The notes: a model not told the origin generated them from the letters alone. DNA of 64,000 nucleotides from Vibrio tasmaniensis (GCF_024347635.1 NZ_AP025510.1:1364001-1428000), one strand, 5' to 3'; shown: positions 52,396 through 61,818, counted from the first letter of the stretch. Made by a program: numbers and translations.

Positions 52396-53373
52396 TTAAA
52401 GCGCGTAGTTGGCAGACCAGTTCTCTAGAACTGACTGGTATGGCTTAATGAAAGTCTCTTCTGCGAATTTACCTTGTTCAATCGCTAATTGGCTTCGTTC
52501 TTCTCGGTCATACACGATTTGAGTTAGCGAGTGGTCCAAGTTTTTCAAGTTTGGTTGGTAGCAGTTACCCGCAACTGCATTCGCGTTGTAAATCTCAGGA
52601 CGGTAGATTTTTTGGAATGTACCCATGGTGCTGATGGTGCTGATAAGCTCTAGGTTTGAGTAATCGTTCAGCAGATCACCAAAGAAGTAGAAAGCTAGAG
52701 GTGCAACGCTGTTTGGCGGCATGAAGTAACGAACTTGTAACCCCATCTTCTTGAAGTATTGTTCAGTCAAAGAAGACTCATTAGGTTGGTATTCAAAACC
52801 TAACACAGGATGTTGGTTCTCGGTTCGGTAATAGGTTTTATTATCTGAAACACTTAAACAAATAACAGGTGGTTTATTAAAGTTCTTTTTGTAAACTTCA
52901 GAGTTAACGAAATATTTAAAAAGCTTGCCATGTAAATCCCCAAAATCTTCTGGAATAGTGAATTTATCTTGGCCTTTATTATGATCCAATAGACGTACGC
53001 TAAAGTCATAATCTCGAACATAGGAAGAAAAGTTATTTCCGATAATGCCTTCAATACGCTCGTTAGTTTTACGGTCTAAAATATTGGTTTTCAGCACTTC
53101 AATGGAAGGGAATGCTTCGCCGTTGCTTTCAATGTCCATATCAACAGAAATAATTTCAAGCTCTACAGAGTATCGGTCGCCCTTTGGGTTGTCCCAGTGT
53201 GCTAATGCGTTAAAACTATTGTCAATCATCTGTAGTGCATTACGTAAGTTCGCTTGACGGCTGTCGCCTCTAGCCAAGTTAGCAAAGTTGGTTGTGATAC
53301 GTGTGCTGTCCGCTGGTTGGTAGTTCTCGTTGAGGCTAATGCTCTTAATCGTAAAATTAAATTCTGTATTCAT
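52396..53373 (-). CDS. mesX: DUF1852 protein MesX, partner of MesD
   Basis: A 325-aa DUF1852 protein; its pairing with a core-MetE gene is the diagnostic context. It has no signal peptide or TM segment. Notable segments: NFTIKSISLNENYQPADSTR at the N-terminus and NCYQPNLKNLDHSLTQIVYD toward the C-terminus. ATG 53373 is used; a TTG six codons upstream is in frame. MesX is needed for MesD activity in the bacteria studied; its chemistry is unknown. It is the first gene of the operon, with a 328-bp divergent region to TauE. Confidence 0.88.
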   Translation of the reverse strand: MNTEFNFTIKSISLNENYQPADSTRITTNFANLARGDSRQANLRNALQMIDNSFNALAHWDNPKGDRYSVELEIISVDMDIESNGEAFPSIEVLKTNILDRKTNERIEGIIGNNFSSYVRDYDFSVRLLDHNKGQDKFTIPEDFGDLHGKLFKYFVNSEVYKKNFNKPPVICLSVSDNKTYYRTENQHPVLGFEYQPNESSLTEQYFKKMGLQVRYFMPPNSVAPLAFYFFGDLLNDYSNLELISTISTMGTFQKIYRPEIYNANAVAGNCYQPNLKNLDHSLTQIVYDREERSQLAIEQGKFAEETFIKPYQSVLENWSANYAL

Positions 53374-53701
53374 GCTGATCTGATATCCCAATCTGTTGTC
53401 TGACTTTCTCGGTCTTTAGAATTAAAATTGCTTTTATTTTTGCTTGTGACCGGATTAATAGTTGAAGGCAATACTGTATGAAAAATTAATACGGTATTAA
53501 GTTAATCGCTTGGTGTTTTTATACTTGGTTCGATAAATGATTAACAATGGTATTCCTTCACATTCAACATGAGGAATATTCATGATCTATTCCGTTTGAA
53601 TATTTAAGTCGGTGTCAGTTATATTAATTAGCTTGATGGAAATATAACCACATTAATAGTGTGTTATTTAAGACAATTAATTTAATTAAGAGATGGACGA
53701 A
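53374..53701. other. Divergent promoter region mesX / TauE
   Basis: An AT-rich, ORF-free stretch of 328 bp. I looked for MetJ boxes (AGACGTCT-like) and a SAM riboswitch and saw none. Confidence 0.5.
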
Positions 53702-54511
53702 ATGAGTGAGTTGCTGTTGTTGATTTTATACTGTGCATTATTAGGCAGTGGTGTTGGGTTTCTAGCTGGTTTGTTAGGGATTGGCGGAGGGCTGATCATT
53801 GTTCCGGTGTTAAGCAGCATTTTACTTTATTTAGAAGTTCTACCGTCTGACCAAGTTGTTGTCGCTGCGATTGCGACTTCCTTGGCCTCGATTCTATTTA
53901 CTTCCACTTCTTCTGCGCTTGCTCACCACAAGAATGGAAACGTGCCTTGGGATTTGGCACCTTGGATCATGTTGGGTGTTGCTCTTGGTGCGTTGGTTAG
54001 TGGTTTTATGGCAGCCCTGTTGCCAGAAAAAGTCGTTCGTATTGTGTTCGCCGTGAGTGTGGTTTTGATTGCGATCAAGATGTTCTTAAGCAGCAAAAAT
54101 GACGCACCTAAGGAACGAAAACTACCAAACAAGGGCGTACTAACAGTTCTAACAACCATTACAGGTGGCTTGTCTGCCATGATAGGGATTGGTGGTGGTG
54201 CATTGTTGGTTCCACTATTGACGTTCTTCTCAGTCGATATGAAGAAATCCATTGGTTGCGCGTCGGCTTGTGGCATTGTCATCGCCTTGTTTGGCTCGGT
54301 AGGTTACATCAGTTCAGGCAGCAGCCACTTTGCTCTAACAGACGGTTTTGCTGGTTTTGTTTATCTGCCTGCGCTGTTGGGTATCGTATGTACCTCTTGG
54401 TTTACAGCTCCGTTAGGCGCAAAAGCCACCAATCATTTACCGGTTCCAACGATTAAGAAGATTTTCTCAGTACTGTTGGTTGTTATCGCAGTAAGTATGG
54501 TAGCTCGCTAA
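53702..54511 (+). CDS. TauE/SafE-family sulfite/organosulfonate-type permease
   Basis: A 269-aa membrane protein with about 8-9 TM segments and the duplicated family motif: GFLAGLLGIGGGLIIVPVL near the N-terminus and SAMIGIGGGALLVPLLTF in the second half. Members export sulfite, sulfoacetate or similar anions; the divergent methionine genes make a sulfur compound plausible. ATG 53702 is preferred because AGAG lies at 9 nt; an ATG three codons upstream has no spacing for one. A terminator is at 54580. Confidence 0.9.
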   Translation: MSELLLLILYCALLGSGVGFLAGLLGIGGGLIIVPVLSSILLYLEVLPSDQVVVAAIATSLASILFTSTSSALAHHKNGNVPWDLAPWIMLGVALGALVSGFMAALLPEKVVRIVFAVSVVLIAIKMFLSSKNDAPKERKLPNKGVLTVLTTITGGLSAMIGIGGGALLVPLLTFFSVDMKKSIGCASACGIVIALFGSVGYISSGSSHFALTDGFAGFVYLPALLGIVCTSWFTAPLGAKATNHLPVPTIKKIFSVLLVVIAVSMVAR

Positions 54512-54579
54512 TTAAAGATTGTTTAAATATGATTATAGAGAGCAAAAACGAATAAATTAATCGACAACCTATAATTAGA

Positions 54580-54608
54580 AAAGGGCAGTTTTATAACTGC
54601 TCTTTTTC
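54580..54608 (+). terminator. Rho-independent terminator after TauE gene
   Basis: AAGGGCAGTT, TTAT, AACTGCTCTTTTT hairpin. Confidence 0.85.
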
Positions 54609-54704
54609 TATTTATCAGTCTATGATTATAGCTCTATGTATATGAGTATATTGATAAAGCTTGTAGTTTATTCCATTCAATAAAACGCTATCAATGAGTA
54701 ATTT

Positions 54705-55709
54705 ATGGATCCTTTAACACAGGGCGTGCTAGGCGCTTCTTTGTCACAGTCGGCAAGCAAAAAACAGCATTTAGTTGTCGCTGGTGTATTAGGGCTGCTC
54801 TCCGGGTTGGCTCCAGATTTAGATGCACTGATTAAGTCTCAAAATGACCCTTTGTTGGCTTTGGAGTTCCATCGGCAATTTACCCATTCACTCTTCTTTA
54901 TCCCCATTGGCAGTTTGATTTGTGCCTTGGTTCTGCATCATCTGATTGCAAAAAGGCGCGGGCTTACTTTCGAACAAAGCTGGCTGTTTTGCGCTCTGGG
55001 TTATGGCACTCATGCACTGTTAGACGCTTGTACCACTTATGGCACGCAGTTACTTTGGCCTTTGACTCATGCGCGTTTTGCTTGGAATACCATATCAATC
55101 ATCGATCCTGTTTATACGCTGCCCATCTTAATTCTACTCGTGTTCGCAACGTTGAAACGAGCGCCTTGGCTAGCACGTGTTACGTTTGCTTGGGCTCTAA
55201 TTTATCCAACATTAGGGATGATACAAAGAGATAGGGCAGAGGCGATTGGGTGGCAATTAGCGGAACAAAGACAACACTCGCCGATTCGATTAGAGGCAAA
55301 ACCGAGCTTTGCTAATATCTTGGTTTGGAAAGTGGTGTACGAAACTGAATCTCGATACTACGTAAATGCTGTTCGAGTAGGCACCTCCGTTAAAATCTAT
55401 CCCGGTGATTCGATCGCTAAGCTGAACGTTAGCCGTGATTTGCCTTGGCTTGACCCTGATTCTCAACAAGCCAAAGATATTGAACGCTTCCGCTGGTTCT
55501 CTAATGGTTATATTGCTCAGGACCCAACGGACGAGTTGCGTATTATCGATGTCCGATATTCAATTGTACCGAATCAAATGAAAGCACTATGGAGCATCAA
55601 GCTATCAAAAGCTGTTGATGCAAACACGCATGTAAAATATGAAACGCACAGAGATAACACTCCAGAATCGAGACAAATCTTCTTCGGTATGCTCACTGGC
55701 GATAAATGA
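54705..55709 (+). CDS. YdjM-like membrane-bound metal-dependent hydrolase (DUF457)
   Basis: A 334-aa protein whose first half has the DUF457 pattern: MDPLTQGVLGASLSQS, LSGLAPDLDALI, EFHRQFTHSLFF, LLDACTTYGTQLLWPLTH. The conserved D/H residues (APDLD, HRQFTHS, LLDA) are the presumed metal ligands. TM segments lie at about 24-36, 66-84, 128-148 and 155-170. The C-terminal 160 residues are soluble. In E. coli the relative YdjM is LexA-regulated; no clear SOS box was seen here. Confidence 0.87.
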   Translation: MDPLTQGVLGASLSQSASKKQHLVVAGVLGLLSGLAPDLDALIKSQNDPLLALEFHRQFTHSLFFIPIGSLICALVLHHLIAKRRGLTFEQSWLFCALGYGTHALLDACTTYGTQLLWPLTHARFAWNTISIIDPVYTLPILILLVFATLKRAPWLARVTFAWALIYPTLGMIQRDRAEAIGWQLAEQRQHSPIRLEAKPSFANILVWKVVYETESRYYVNAVRVGTSVKIYPGDSIAKLNVSRDLPWLDPDSQQAKDIERFRWFSNGYIAQDPTDELRIIDVRYSIVPNQMKALWSIKLSKAVDANTHVKYETHRDNTPESRQIFFGMLTGDK

Positions 55710-55725
55710 TCTAGTTTTAAACAGT

Positions 55726-55765
55726 AAAAAGGCTGAGTCAGATAATCTGGTCAGCCTTTTTTTTC
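55726..55765. terminator. Bidirectional terminator between YdjM-like gene and M32 peptidase gene
   Basis: AAAAAGGCTGA and TCAGCCTTTTTTTT arms with a 14-nt loop; T-runs on both strands. Confidence 0.85.
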
Positions 55766-55782
55766 TGCTGTCTAATAGAAAA

Positions 55783-57255
55783 TTATAGGTAACGGCTTCT
55801 CAAATGATCTTTAAAGTATTGCGCATTCAAAGTTTCACCGGTTGCACCTTTCACCAAGTCATCAGTGGTCAGCAGGCTACCTTTGCTCCAAATGTTCGAT
55901 TCTAACCAAGTGAAGATAGGGGATAGGTCACCGCTTTCAATCACTGAGTTCACATCAACCGTTTTCTTCATTGAAGCCATGAACTGCGCCGCGTACATCG
56001 CACCTAGAGTGTAAGATGGGAAGTAACCGAATGCGCCATCTGTCCAGTGGATGTCTTGCATACAGCCGTTAGTGAAGTTGCCTTGAGTGCTTAAACCAAG
56101 GTAAGACTGCATCTTAGTGTTCCAAAGTTCAGGGACATCGGTGTGTTTGATCTTTCCGTTGATCAAGTCACGCTCAATCTCGTAGCGCAAGATAACGTGT
56201 GCAGGGTAGGTCAGCTCATCAGCATCGACACGGATGAAGTCTTTCTTCACGCGAGTGTAGATCTTCTGGAAGTTCTCTTTCTCAAACTCTGAGCCTGAGA
56301 ACTGCTGGCCAGCCAAGTTTGCTAAGTGTCCGATGAATGGATCGCTGCGGCCGACTTGCATCTCGAAGAACAAAGACTGAGATTCATGGATGCCCATAGA
56401 GCGCGCTTCACCCGCTGGTTGGCCTGCTAGGTGTTTTGGTAAGCCTTGTTCGTAACGTGCGTGCCCTGTTTCATGCACAATGCCCATTAAGCTTTGAACG
56501 AATTCAGCTTCGTCGTAGCGGGTTGTGATACGCACGTCTGAAGGCACGCCGCCACAGAATGGGTGAACACTTTCATCTAGTCGGCCGTGTTCAAAATCGA
56601 ACTGAAGCAGCTTCATGACTTCTAAACCAAGTGCTTTCTGTTTCTCGGTCGAATAGATCCCAGATGGCGCATTAAATTGCTCGCTCGACTGTTTTTCGAT
56701 GACTTCGTCAATCAGGTTTGGTAGCCATGTCTTAACGTCGGCAAACAAGATATCAAGAGAAGCTGAGCTGGTGCCCGGTTCATAGATATCCAGCATCGCA
56801 TCATAAGGCGTTAGGTTCGCTGCGTCGGCGCGGATCTGTGCTTCTTCACGAGACAGCTCAACCACTTCACGCCAGTTCTTTTCGAATCCAACCCAGTCGT
56901 TGTTACCACGTTGGCTGCGCCATGCATGTTCACATTTCGAACCCGCTAGAGATTTCGCTTCAACCAGTTTTTCTGGCAATAAGTTTGCTTGTTGCCATTG
57001 GCGTTTAATTTCACGCAGAGACGATTGTTGCTCGCCATTTAGCGCTTCGCTTTCAGCGTCTGCAATCCAATCGCCAAGCTGTGGTTGCGTCATCAACCCG
57101 TGAATATGAACCGAAAGCTCGGCCATTGCTTCACTTCGAGCTTGGTTACCACCGGCAGGCATCATTGAAGCTTGGTCCCAACCACAAATAGAGGCTAGGT
57201 GTTGAAAGCGTGAACATTTTTTAGAGTGTTCGACTAGTTTTTTGAATGCGCTCAT
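55783..57255 (-). CDS. M32-family carboxypeptidase (thermostable carboxypeptidase 1 / Taq type)
   Basis: A 490-aa cytosolic metallo-carboxypeptidase. The zinc motif HETGH lies in GIVHETGHARYEQGLP, with the third ligand expected in HESQSLFFE about 25 residues on. FCGGVPSDVRITTRYDE and HVILRYEIERDLINGKI are also diagnostic of M32. It releases C-terminal amino acids from peptides. Length is typical of the family. Confidence 0.94.
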   Translation of the reverse strand: MSAFKKLVEHSKKCSRFQHLASICGWDQASMMPAGGNQARSEAMAELSVHIHGLMTQPQLGDWIADAESEALNGEQQSSLREIKRQWQQANLLPEKLVEAKSLAGSKCEHAWRSQRGNNDWVGFEKNWREVVELSREEAQIRADAANLTPYDAMLDIYEPGTSSASLDILFADVKTWLPNLIDEVIEKQSSEQFNAPSGIYSTEKQKALGLEVMKLLQFDFEHGRLDESVHPFCGGVPSDVRITTRYDEAEFVQSLMGIVHETGHARYEQGLPKHLAGQPAGEARSMGIHESQSLFFEMQVGRSDPFIGHLANLAGQQFSGSEFEKENFQKIYTRVKKDFIRVDADELTYPAHVILRYEIERDLINGKIKHTDVPELWNTKMQSYLGLSTQGNFTNGCMQDIHWTDGAFGYFPSYTLGAMYAAQFMASMKKTVDVNSVIESGDLSPIFTWLESNIWSKGSLLTTDDLVKGATGETLNAQYFKDHLRSRYL

Positions 57256-57553
57256 TTGACTACTCTTAATTTGGTTTCTTTAAATGAACCTTAGGACTGC
57301 GTTAGCGTTAAGGTTCATCTCTCATGTACTTTGATTATGGCTCTACTTTTAAAAGACGCTGACCTTCGGAGTCGAAGATAGAGCGATAAAAGCATGAGGC
57401 GGTACGATGCCTTGAATTTACTATTTCTTAACAAATCAAACTGTTCTATTGTGCACAAAATCAGTGAGTTGTATAGCTGGTGGCAATTGTTGCTTGCGAA
57501 TTGTTCAGATACACGGTATTGATCGTAGATCGCTGAACAAGAATGACAATGAT

Positions 57554-58189
57554 ATGGATATTTTGAACTTTGAGGCATTTCTGATTGCCATCACTATTTT
57601 AACGCTAACGCCAGGCTTAGATACGGCATTGGTAATTCGCAATACCAGCCGTTCTGGCTTATCTGACGGCGTGATGACCAGCTTTGGTATTTGTAGTGGT
57701 TTGTATGTGCACGCTTTTTTCTCAGCTGTGGGTATTTCTGCAATCCTCGCTCAATCCGCTGAACTCTTTCAAGCGGTTAAGATGGTGGGTGCGGTTTACC
57801 TCATCTGGCTCGGCTTAAGCAGTTTACGAGCGTTGATGAAAAACGATGGCGGTTTGAAGGTGGGTGAACAAGCTCAGCAAGCATACAGTGCAAAGCGTTC
57901 TTTGCGTGAAGGCTTTCTGTCCAACGTTCTTAACCCAAAAACGGCAGTTTTCTATTTGGCCTTTTTACCTCAATTTGTAAACCCTGAAGGTTCGCCTTTA
58001 TTGCAATCTATGCTGATGGCTTCGGTACACTTTATGATTGCTATGGTGTGGCAATGTGGTTTGGCAGGGGCACTTAACTCGGCTAAAAACTTGCTTAAGA
58101 ATGCGAGTTTCATGAAGTGGATGGAAGGCGTGACTGGCATGGTGCTGGTGGGGCTGGGTGTGAAGCTTTTAATGGAAGAACCTAGCTAA
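57554..58189 (+). CDS. LysE/RhtB-family amino-acid exporter
   Basis: A 211-aa inner-membrane protein with about 6 TM segments and the RhtB signatures LTLTPGLDTALVIRNTSRSG (P-G near residue 18) and NVLNPKTAVFYLAFLPQFVN. ATG 57554 (MDILNFEAFLIAI) is the natural start; a longer frame upstream has no membrane character. The family exports homoserine, threonine, lysine, arginine or leucine; the substrate is not determined. Confidence 0.9.
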   Translation: MDILNFEAFLIAITILTLTPGLDTALVIRNTSRSGLSDGVMTSFGICSGLYVHAFFSAVGISAILAQSAELFQAVKMVGAVYLIWLGLSSLRALMKNDGGLKVGEQAQQAYSAKRSLREGFLSNVLNPKTAVFYLAFLPQFVNPEGSPLLQSMLMASVHFMIAMVWQCGLAGALNSAKNLLKNASFMKWMEGVTGMVLVGLGVKLLMEEPS

Positions 58190-58246
58190 GTCATAATCTA
58201 GTGTATTGAAATCTAAATCATTGGCACATAGCCATTAGTTTTACAA

Positions 58247-58279
58247 TAAAACGCCCGCACTTCATTGCGGGCGTTTTTG
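58247..58279. terminator. Bidirectional terminator between LysE and AGCS genes
   Basis: AAAACGCCCGCA and TGCGGGCGTTTTT arms with a short loop; A- and T-runs on both sides. Confidence 0.9.
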
Positions 58280-58294
58280 ATCGCTCAATTCTTA

Positions 58295-59665
58295 TTATGC
58301 TTTAACTGCTTCGCAATCCTTTGAGGAAGTTAACGGTTTGAAGAATAGCTTTGTTTCTTCGATAACAACGTGACGTAACAAAATCAGTCCGATTAGATTC
58401 GGAATTGCCATTAGGCCGTTCACGATATCCGCCATTATCCAGATCATGTCTAGCTTTAAGAATGCACCAGAGGCAACCAAGGCGATGAAGATGATCTTGT
58501 AAGGCAATACTGCTTTGGTACCCAGTAAGAACACTACACAGCGCTCACCGTAGTAGTTCCAACCTAAAATTGTTGTAAACGCAAAGAAGATTAAGCCAAC
58601 AGAAACCAACATAGGGCCAAGGGTGTCAGCATTCAAACCTACAGCGAATGCATGAGTGGTCATTGCAGCGCCAGAAAGGTCAGTCTGCCAAGCGCCCGTT
58701 AAGATAAGCGCCAGACCTGTCATCGTACAGATGATGATGGTATCGAAGAAGGTACCTGTCATAGAGACAAGCCCTTGTTTCACACATGAGTCTGTTTTAG
58801 CCGCAGCGGCTGCCATTGGTGCGCTACCTAGGCCTGATTCGTTCGAGAACACGCCACGAGCGATGCCTGATTGGATAGCAAGCATGATGCTCGCGCCAAA
58901 GAAACCACCGGTTGCGGCTGTGTTGGTAAACGCAGAAGTCACAACAAGGGTAATGGCATTCAGTAGTTGGTCTGCATTGGAAACCAGCACGCTTAAACAC
59001 GCGACGATATACATGATTGCCATGGTAGGAACGACTTTTCCTGCCACTTTAGCGATAGATTGAATGCCACCAAGGGTGACAACTGCCACCAATATCGTAA
59101 GAACGACAGCAGACATTTCACGAGAAGCACCAAATGAAATTTCAGTCGCGTCTAAGATAGCGTTAACTTGTGGGAAGGTACCAATACCGAAGCAAGCAAC
59201 ACCGAGTGCGAAGACAGCGAACATTACCGCTAAGATTCGTGATCCGACACCGTATTGCAGGTAGTACATTGGGCCGCCAACCATTTCTCCATTGCTATCG
59301 GTTCTGCGGTATTTAACGGCAAGTAGACATTCTGCGTATTTGGTCGCCATACCAAATACAGCGGCAAGCCACATCCAGAATAGGGCACCAGGGCCACCAA
59401 TCTTGATTGCGGTCGCTACACCAACGATGTTACCTGTACCAATAGTGGCAGAAAGCGCTGTACACAAAGCGGCGAAGCTTGATACGTCACCCGTACCTGA
59501 TTTGTCTTTGCTGAACACCATTTTTAGCGCAGTTGGAAGGTGTCTAAACTGGAGTAAACCTAAGCGAAAAGTAAAATAGATACCTGTACCCACTAGCAGA
59601 ATAAGCAGTGGTGGTCCCCAAACGAATTGGTTGATGGTTTGTAGTGTAGCTTGTAGGTGGTTCAT
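58295..59665 (-). CDS. Alanine/glycine:cation symporter (AGCS), glycine-riboswitch controlled
   Basis: A 456-aa, about 11-TM AGCS (AlsT/DagA) protein: GTGIYFTFRLGLLQFRHLP near 26-44, the signature GTGNIVGVATAIKIGGPGALF (about 77-97) and SNESGLGSAPMAAAAAKTD (about 275-293), and GWNYYGERC near 369. It imports alanine or glycine with Na+. The tandem glycine riboswitch in its leader (59799-60033) shows that glycine is the controlling ligand, in the same arrangement as the V. cholerae symporter gene VC1422. It ends at the terminator 58247. Confidence 0.95.
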   Translation of the reverse strand: MNHLQATLQTINQFVWGPPLLILLVGTGIYFTFRLGLLQFRHLPTALKMVFSKDKSGTGDVSSFAALCTALSATIGTGNIVGVATAIKIGGPGALFWMWLAAVFGMATKYAECLLAVKYRRTDSNGEMVGGPMYYLQYGVGSRILAVMFAVFALGVACFGIGTFPQVNAILDATEISFGASREMSAVVLTILVAVVTLGGIQSIAKVAGKVVPTMAIMYIVACLSVLVSNADQLLNAITLVVTSAFTNTAATGGFFGASIMLAIQSGIARGVFSNESGLGSAPMAAAAAKTDSCVKQGLVSMTGTFFDTIIICTMTGLALILTGAWQTDLSGAAMTTHAFAVGLNADTLGPMLVSVGLIFFAFTTILGWNYYGERCVVFLLGTKAVLPYKIIFIALVASGAFLKLDMIWIMADIVNGLMAIPNLIGLILLRHVVIEETKLFFKPLTSSKDCEAVKA

Positions 59666-60214
59666 AGATTCCCCTTAATAAATATAAAATTTAAGGAGAA
59701 GAGGGAAGGCAGTGCAGATCACAGGGATCGGGAGCACTACTTAATACATACGGATTTCTAGATAGAATTCTTTTGTTAATTAAGGCTGTTGCTTTCCACT
59801 CCTCTGTCCTTTTGCCTGAGAGTTTCACTTAGCGAATCACTTATAGATAAGTAACGGGCACTAAGCTTGCTCCTTCGGCGACCGATCTAACGGTTCTCTC
59901 CAGAGGTTCCTCCAACGACAGTCCTCACTTTTCTGGATTTCTCCAGCATAAAGCACCTGAAAGATTTACTTCTTCGGCGGGTCAATCTAACTAAATGTTA
60001 ATATTTAGTTAAAAACCACTCTCCTGCAGTCTTCATCGGAACAATTACCTAAATATTTAGGTAATCTGTAAGCGTATCCTAGATCATATAAAATGTGATG
60101 TCAGCTACAAAATATCTGTTTGCTTAAATGTTGTTCAACTAAATGATCAAACAACGAGTCTCTGACGTAACTTGCTTATTTAAATGGTATAAAATAGAGA
60201 AACAAGGAGGAGTT
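59666..60214. other. Leader/promoter region with glycine riboswitch
   Basis: A 550-bp stretch with no gene: the AGCS 5' leader, the tandem glycine riboswitch and, to the right (about 60034-60140), the AT-rich region where its minus-strand promoter must lie. Confidence 0.75.
59799..60033 (-). ncRNA. Tandem glycine riboswitch (gcvT type, VCI-II-like)
   Basis: On the minus strand, aptamer 1 begins GACTGCAGGAGAGTGG and contains CGCCGAAGAAGTAAATC, TTTCAGGTGC and GAGGACTG. The linker TTGGAGGAACC leads to aptamer 2, TCTGGAGAGAACCG, CGCCGAAGGAGCAAG, AAACTCTCAGGC and AAAGGACAGAGG. These are the conserved cores of the well-studied V. cholerae VCI-II tandem aptamer. It ends 133 bp before the AGCS start codon and should raise symporter expression when glycine is abundant. 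Confidence 0.97.
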
Positions 60215-60373
60215 ATGACTCGATTAATAGCGATTGTTTTTTTATTGGCTTTGGCATTTGTACTGTTTCGTTACCGGACGAACGAAAAACTGCAAAAATG
60301 GGTAGTGATAGTTATCGTTAGTAGCTTCCTTTTGTATACTGCCAGCCTGATGATTTCAGAGTTAACTCGTTAA
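60215..60373 (+). CDS. Small membrane protein, 52 aa, unknown function
   Basis: ATG 60215 follows AAGGAGG at 5-nt spacing, an excellent ribosome site. The protein has two TM helices (about 3-19 and 27-45) around a basic loop (RYRTNEKLQK). It is followed by a hexanucleotide repeat and the coiled-coil membrane protein gene. I do not recognise the family. Confidence 0.75.
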   Translation: MTRLIAIVFLLALAFVLFRYRTNEKLQKWVVIVIVSSFLLYTASLMISELTR

Positions 60374-60460
60374 ACCTATCTTTGAGTTGTGATCGGTAGG
60401 GATTAACGAGTTATCAAAGCTCAAGTGCTTCTGGCTTGGGCAATAGATTTAACTGAGTCT

Positions 60461-60500
60461 TCAGTATCAGTATCAGTATCAGTATCAGTATCAGTATCAG
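60461..60500 (+). repeat. Hexanucleotide tandem repeat (TCAGTA)6.7
   Basis: Forty bases of perfect TCAGTA repeats (six full copies plus TCAG), ending 42 bp before the GTG start of the coiled-coil gene, where slippage could alter promoter spacing or leader length. Confidence 0.95.
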
Positions 60501-60542
60501 TGACCGTGTAACGTTAAAACAAATTTTTGGGAGTACCCGCTA

Positions 60543-61277
60543 GTGAACCAGCAATCTGGACAAAGCGAACAAGATGAAGTGGTTGTTATTGAAGAACGTG
60601 ATAAACGTAGTCAGCTCTATATCGGCATTGCTGCGGTTATCGGTTTGGCGTTAGGCGGTTTAATCGGTTCTACAGTTACGGCTTCGAAGTGGGAATCCAC
60701 TTATCAGGTACTAGAAACTCGTTATCAAGAACTGCGTGATAGCAAAACGCAGTTGGTGACATCAGTTGAAGAGAAAGTGGCAAAAGTTGATACCGAAATC
60801 GATGCGAAAGTAGAAGCTGCTCTAGTGAAACAGGAAGAAGCGCATCAAAAAGAGCTCCAAGATTTAGCGAAACAATCTGCAGTTTTGGAGAAGGCGAATT
60901 ACTCGCTAGAACAGCAGATAAACGAACAGAAGCAAGCGTTAGAGCAAACTCAACAAAACAATCAAAAGTTGAGCCGTCAAGCTGATATGCAGTCGACTTT
61001 GTTTGAACGTTCGCGTGAGCTATTCCGCAAAGAATTACAGATATCTCAAGAGCTTGAAAAACTCGAGAAAGAAAGAGATGACATCGAACAGAAACTGGGT
61101 TCTTTGAAACAAGCATGTGATGTTTTCTTAGACGGCACGTCATGGGATGCGAAATCTGACGCTTGTGAGAAGCAGGATAACGCTAACTCGCGCTTGAGTG
61201 ACATCAGACAAATGATTGAAGTTCACACCATGGATATCAAGCAGATCAAAACTCTCACTGAAGAGATGGGTCTATAA
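60543..61277 (+). CDS. Coiled-coil inner-membrane protein, unknown function
   Basis: A 244-aa protein starting at GTG 60543 (GGGAG 9 nt upstream). A short acidic N-terminus (QSGQSEQDEVVVIEERDKR) precedes one TM helix (about 27-48, GIAAVIGLALGGLIGSTV). The rest is a long periplasmic coiled coil (about 55-190: Glu, Gln, Lys, Leu heptads) with two cysteines (CDVFL, DACEKQ) that may pair. The architecture resembles envelope scaffold proteins. A hexamer repeat lies just upstream. Confidence 0.8.
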   Translation: MNQQSGQSEQDEVVVIEERDKRSQLYIGIAAVIGLALGGLIGSTVTASKWESTYQVLETRYQELRDSKTQLVTSVEEKVAKVDTEIDAKVEAALVKQEEAHQKELQDLAKQSAVLEKANYSLEQQINEQKQALEQTQQNNQKLSRQADMQSTLFERSRELFRKELQISQELEKLEKERDDIEQKLGSLKQACDVFLDGTSWDAKSDACEKQDNANSRLSDIRQMIEVHTMDIKQIKTLTEEMGL

Positions 61278-61327
61278 GCCCGGTACTTAATCTCATCAGC
61301 AATTAACTTGTTTGATTGTTGGTACTC

Positions 61328-61363
61328 AAACGCCCACATCATGTTAATGATGTGGGCGTTTTT
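61328..61363 (+). terminator. Rho-independent terminator after coiled-coil gene
   Basis: AAACGCCCACATCAT and ATGATGTGGGCGTTTTT; 15-bp near-perfect stem with a 4-nt loop. Confidence 0.92.
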
Positions 61364-61551
61364 GCGTTGTTCTACGCGACAATCTGTGAATTGCGCCTAA
61401 AATTTACTATCATATGCAATTAGTTGGTTTTCTTGGTGACTTTGCATGCATATTTAGATAACCGGAAAGCAGCATAATAGTCGCGCTCAAGGATAAGCCC
61501 GCGGTTTACTATTACTCGTGACTCGATAAATGTCTAAGGATGGATAATATA

Positions 61552-61725
61552 ATGCATGAATACGAATGCGAAAACTGCCCAATAGTTTATTGCTTTGATG
61601 ATTGCCATTCGCCACTAAAAGAGGCGAAAATTATAGACATTGAAGCGCTAGCGAAAAGAGCTGATGGAGAAACATCACAAAGCGTGAGAGTGACCAAAAT
61701 CCTTCAGGATCTCGATCAGCAATAG
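61552..61725 (+). CDS. Small cysteine-containing protein (57 aa), unknown function
   Basis: ATG 61552 (or 61540) opens MHEYECENCPIVYCFDDCHS: four cysteines in the first 18 residues (C-x2-C, C-x3-C) suggest a small zinc-ribbon or metal site. The rest is helical and charged. The start 61552 has AAGGA 11 nt upstream. Family not recognised. Confidence 0.55.
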   Translation: MHEYECENCPIVYCFDDCHSPLKEAKIIDIEALAKRADGETSQSVRVTKILQDLDQQ

Positions 61726-61783
61726 GTTATATGTGATAGCTGTTACTTAAGGCACCCAAGTAAACTATTCACTTGAGTCAAAC

Positions 61784-61818
61784 ATAAAAAATCCCCACCA
61801 ACAAAGTTGGCAGGGATC
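61784..61818 (-). terminator. Rho-independent terminator after second AGCS gene
   Basis: On the minus strand GATCCCTGCCAAC, TTT, GTTGGTGGGGATTTTTT; stem with one mismatch, about 90 bp after the stop. Confidence 0.82.

Noticed and set aside
53374..53701. SAM riboswitch or MetJ operator before mesX
   Set aside because: No SAM-riboswitch core or AGACGTCT-like repeat is visible.
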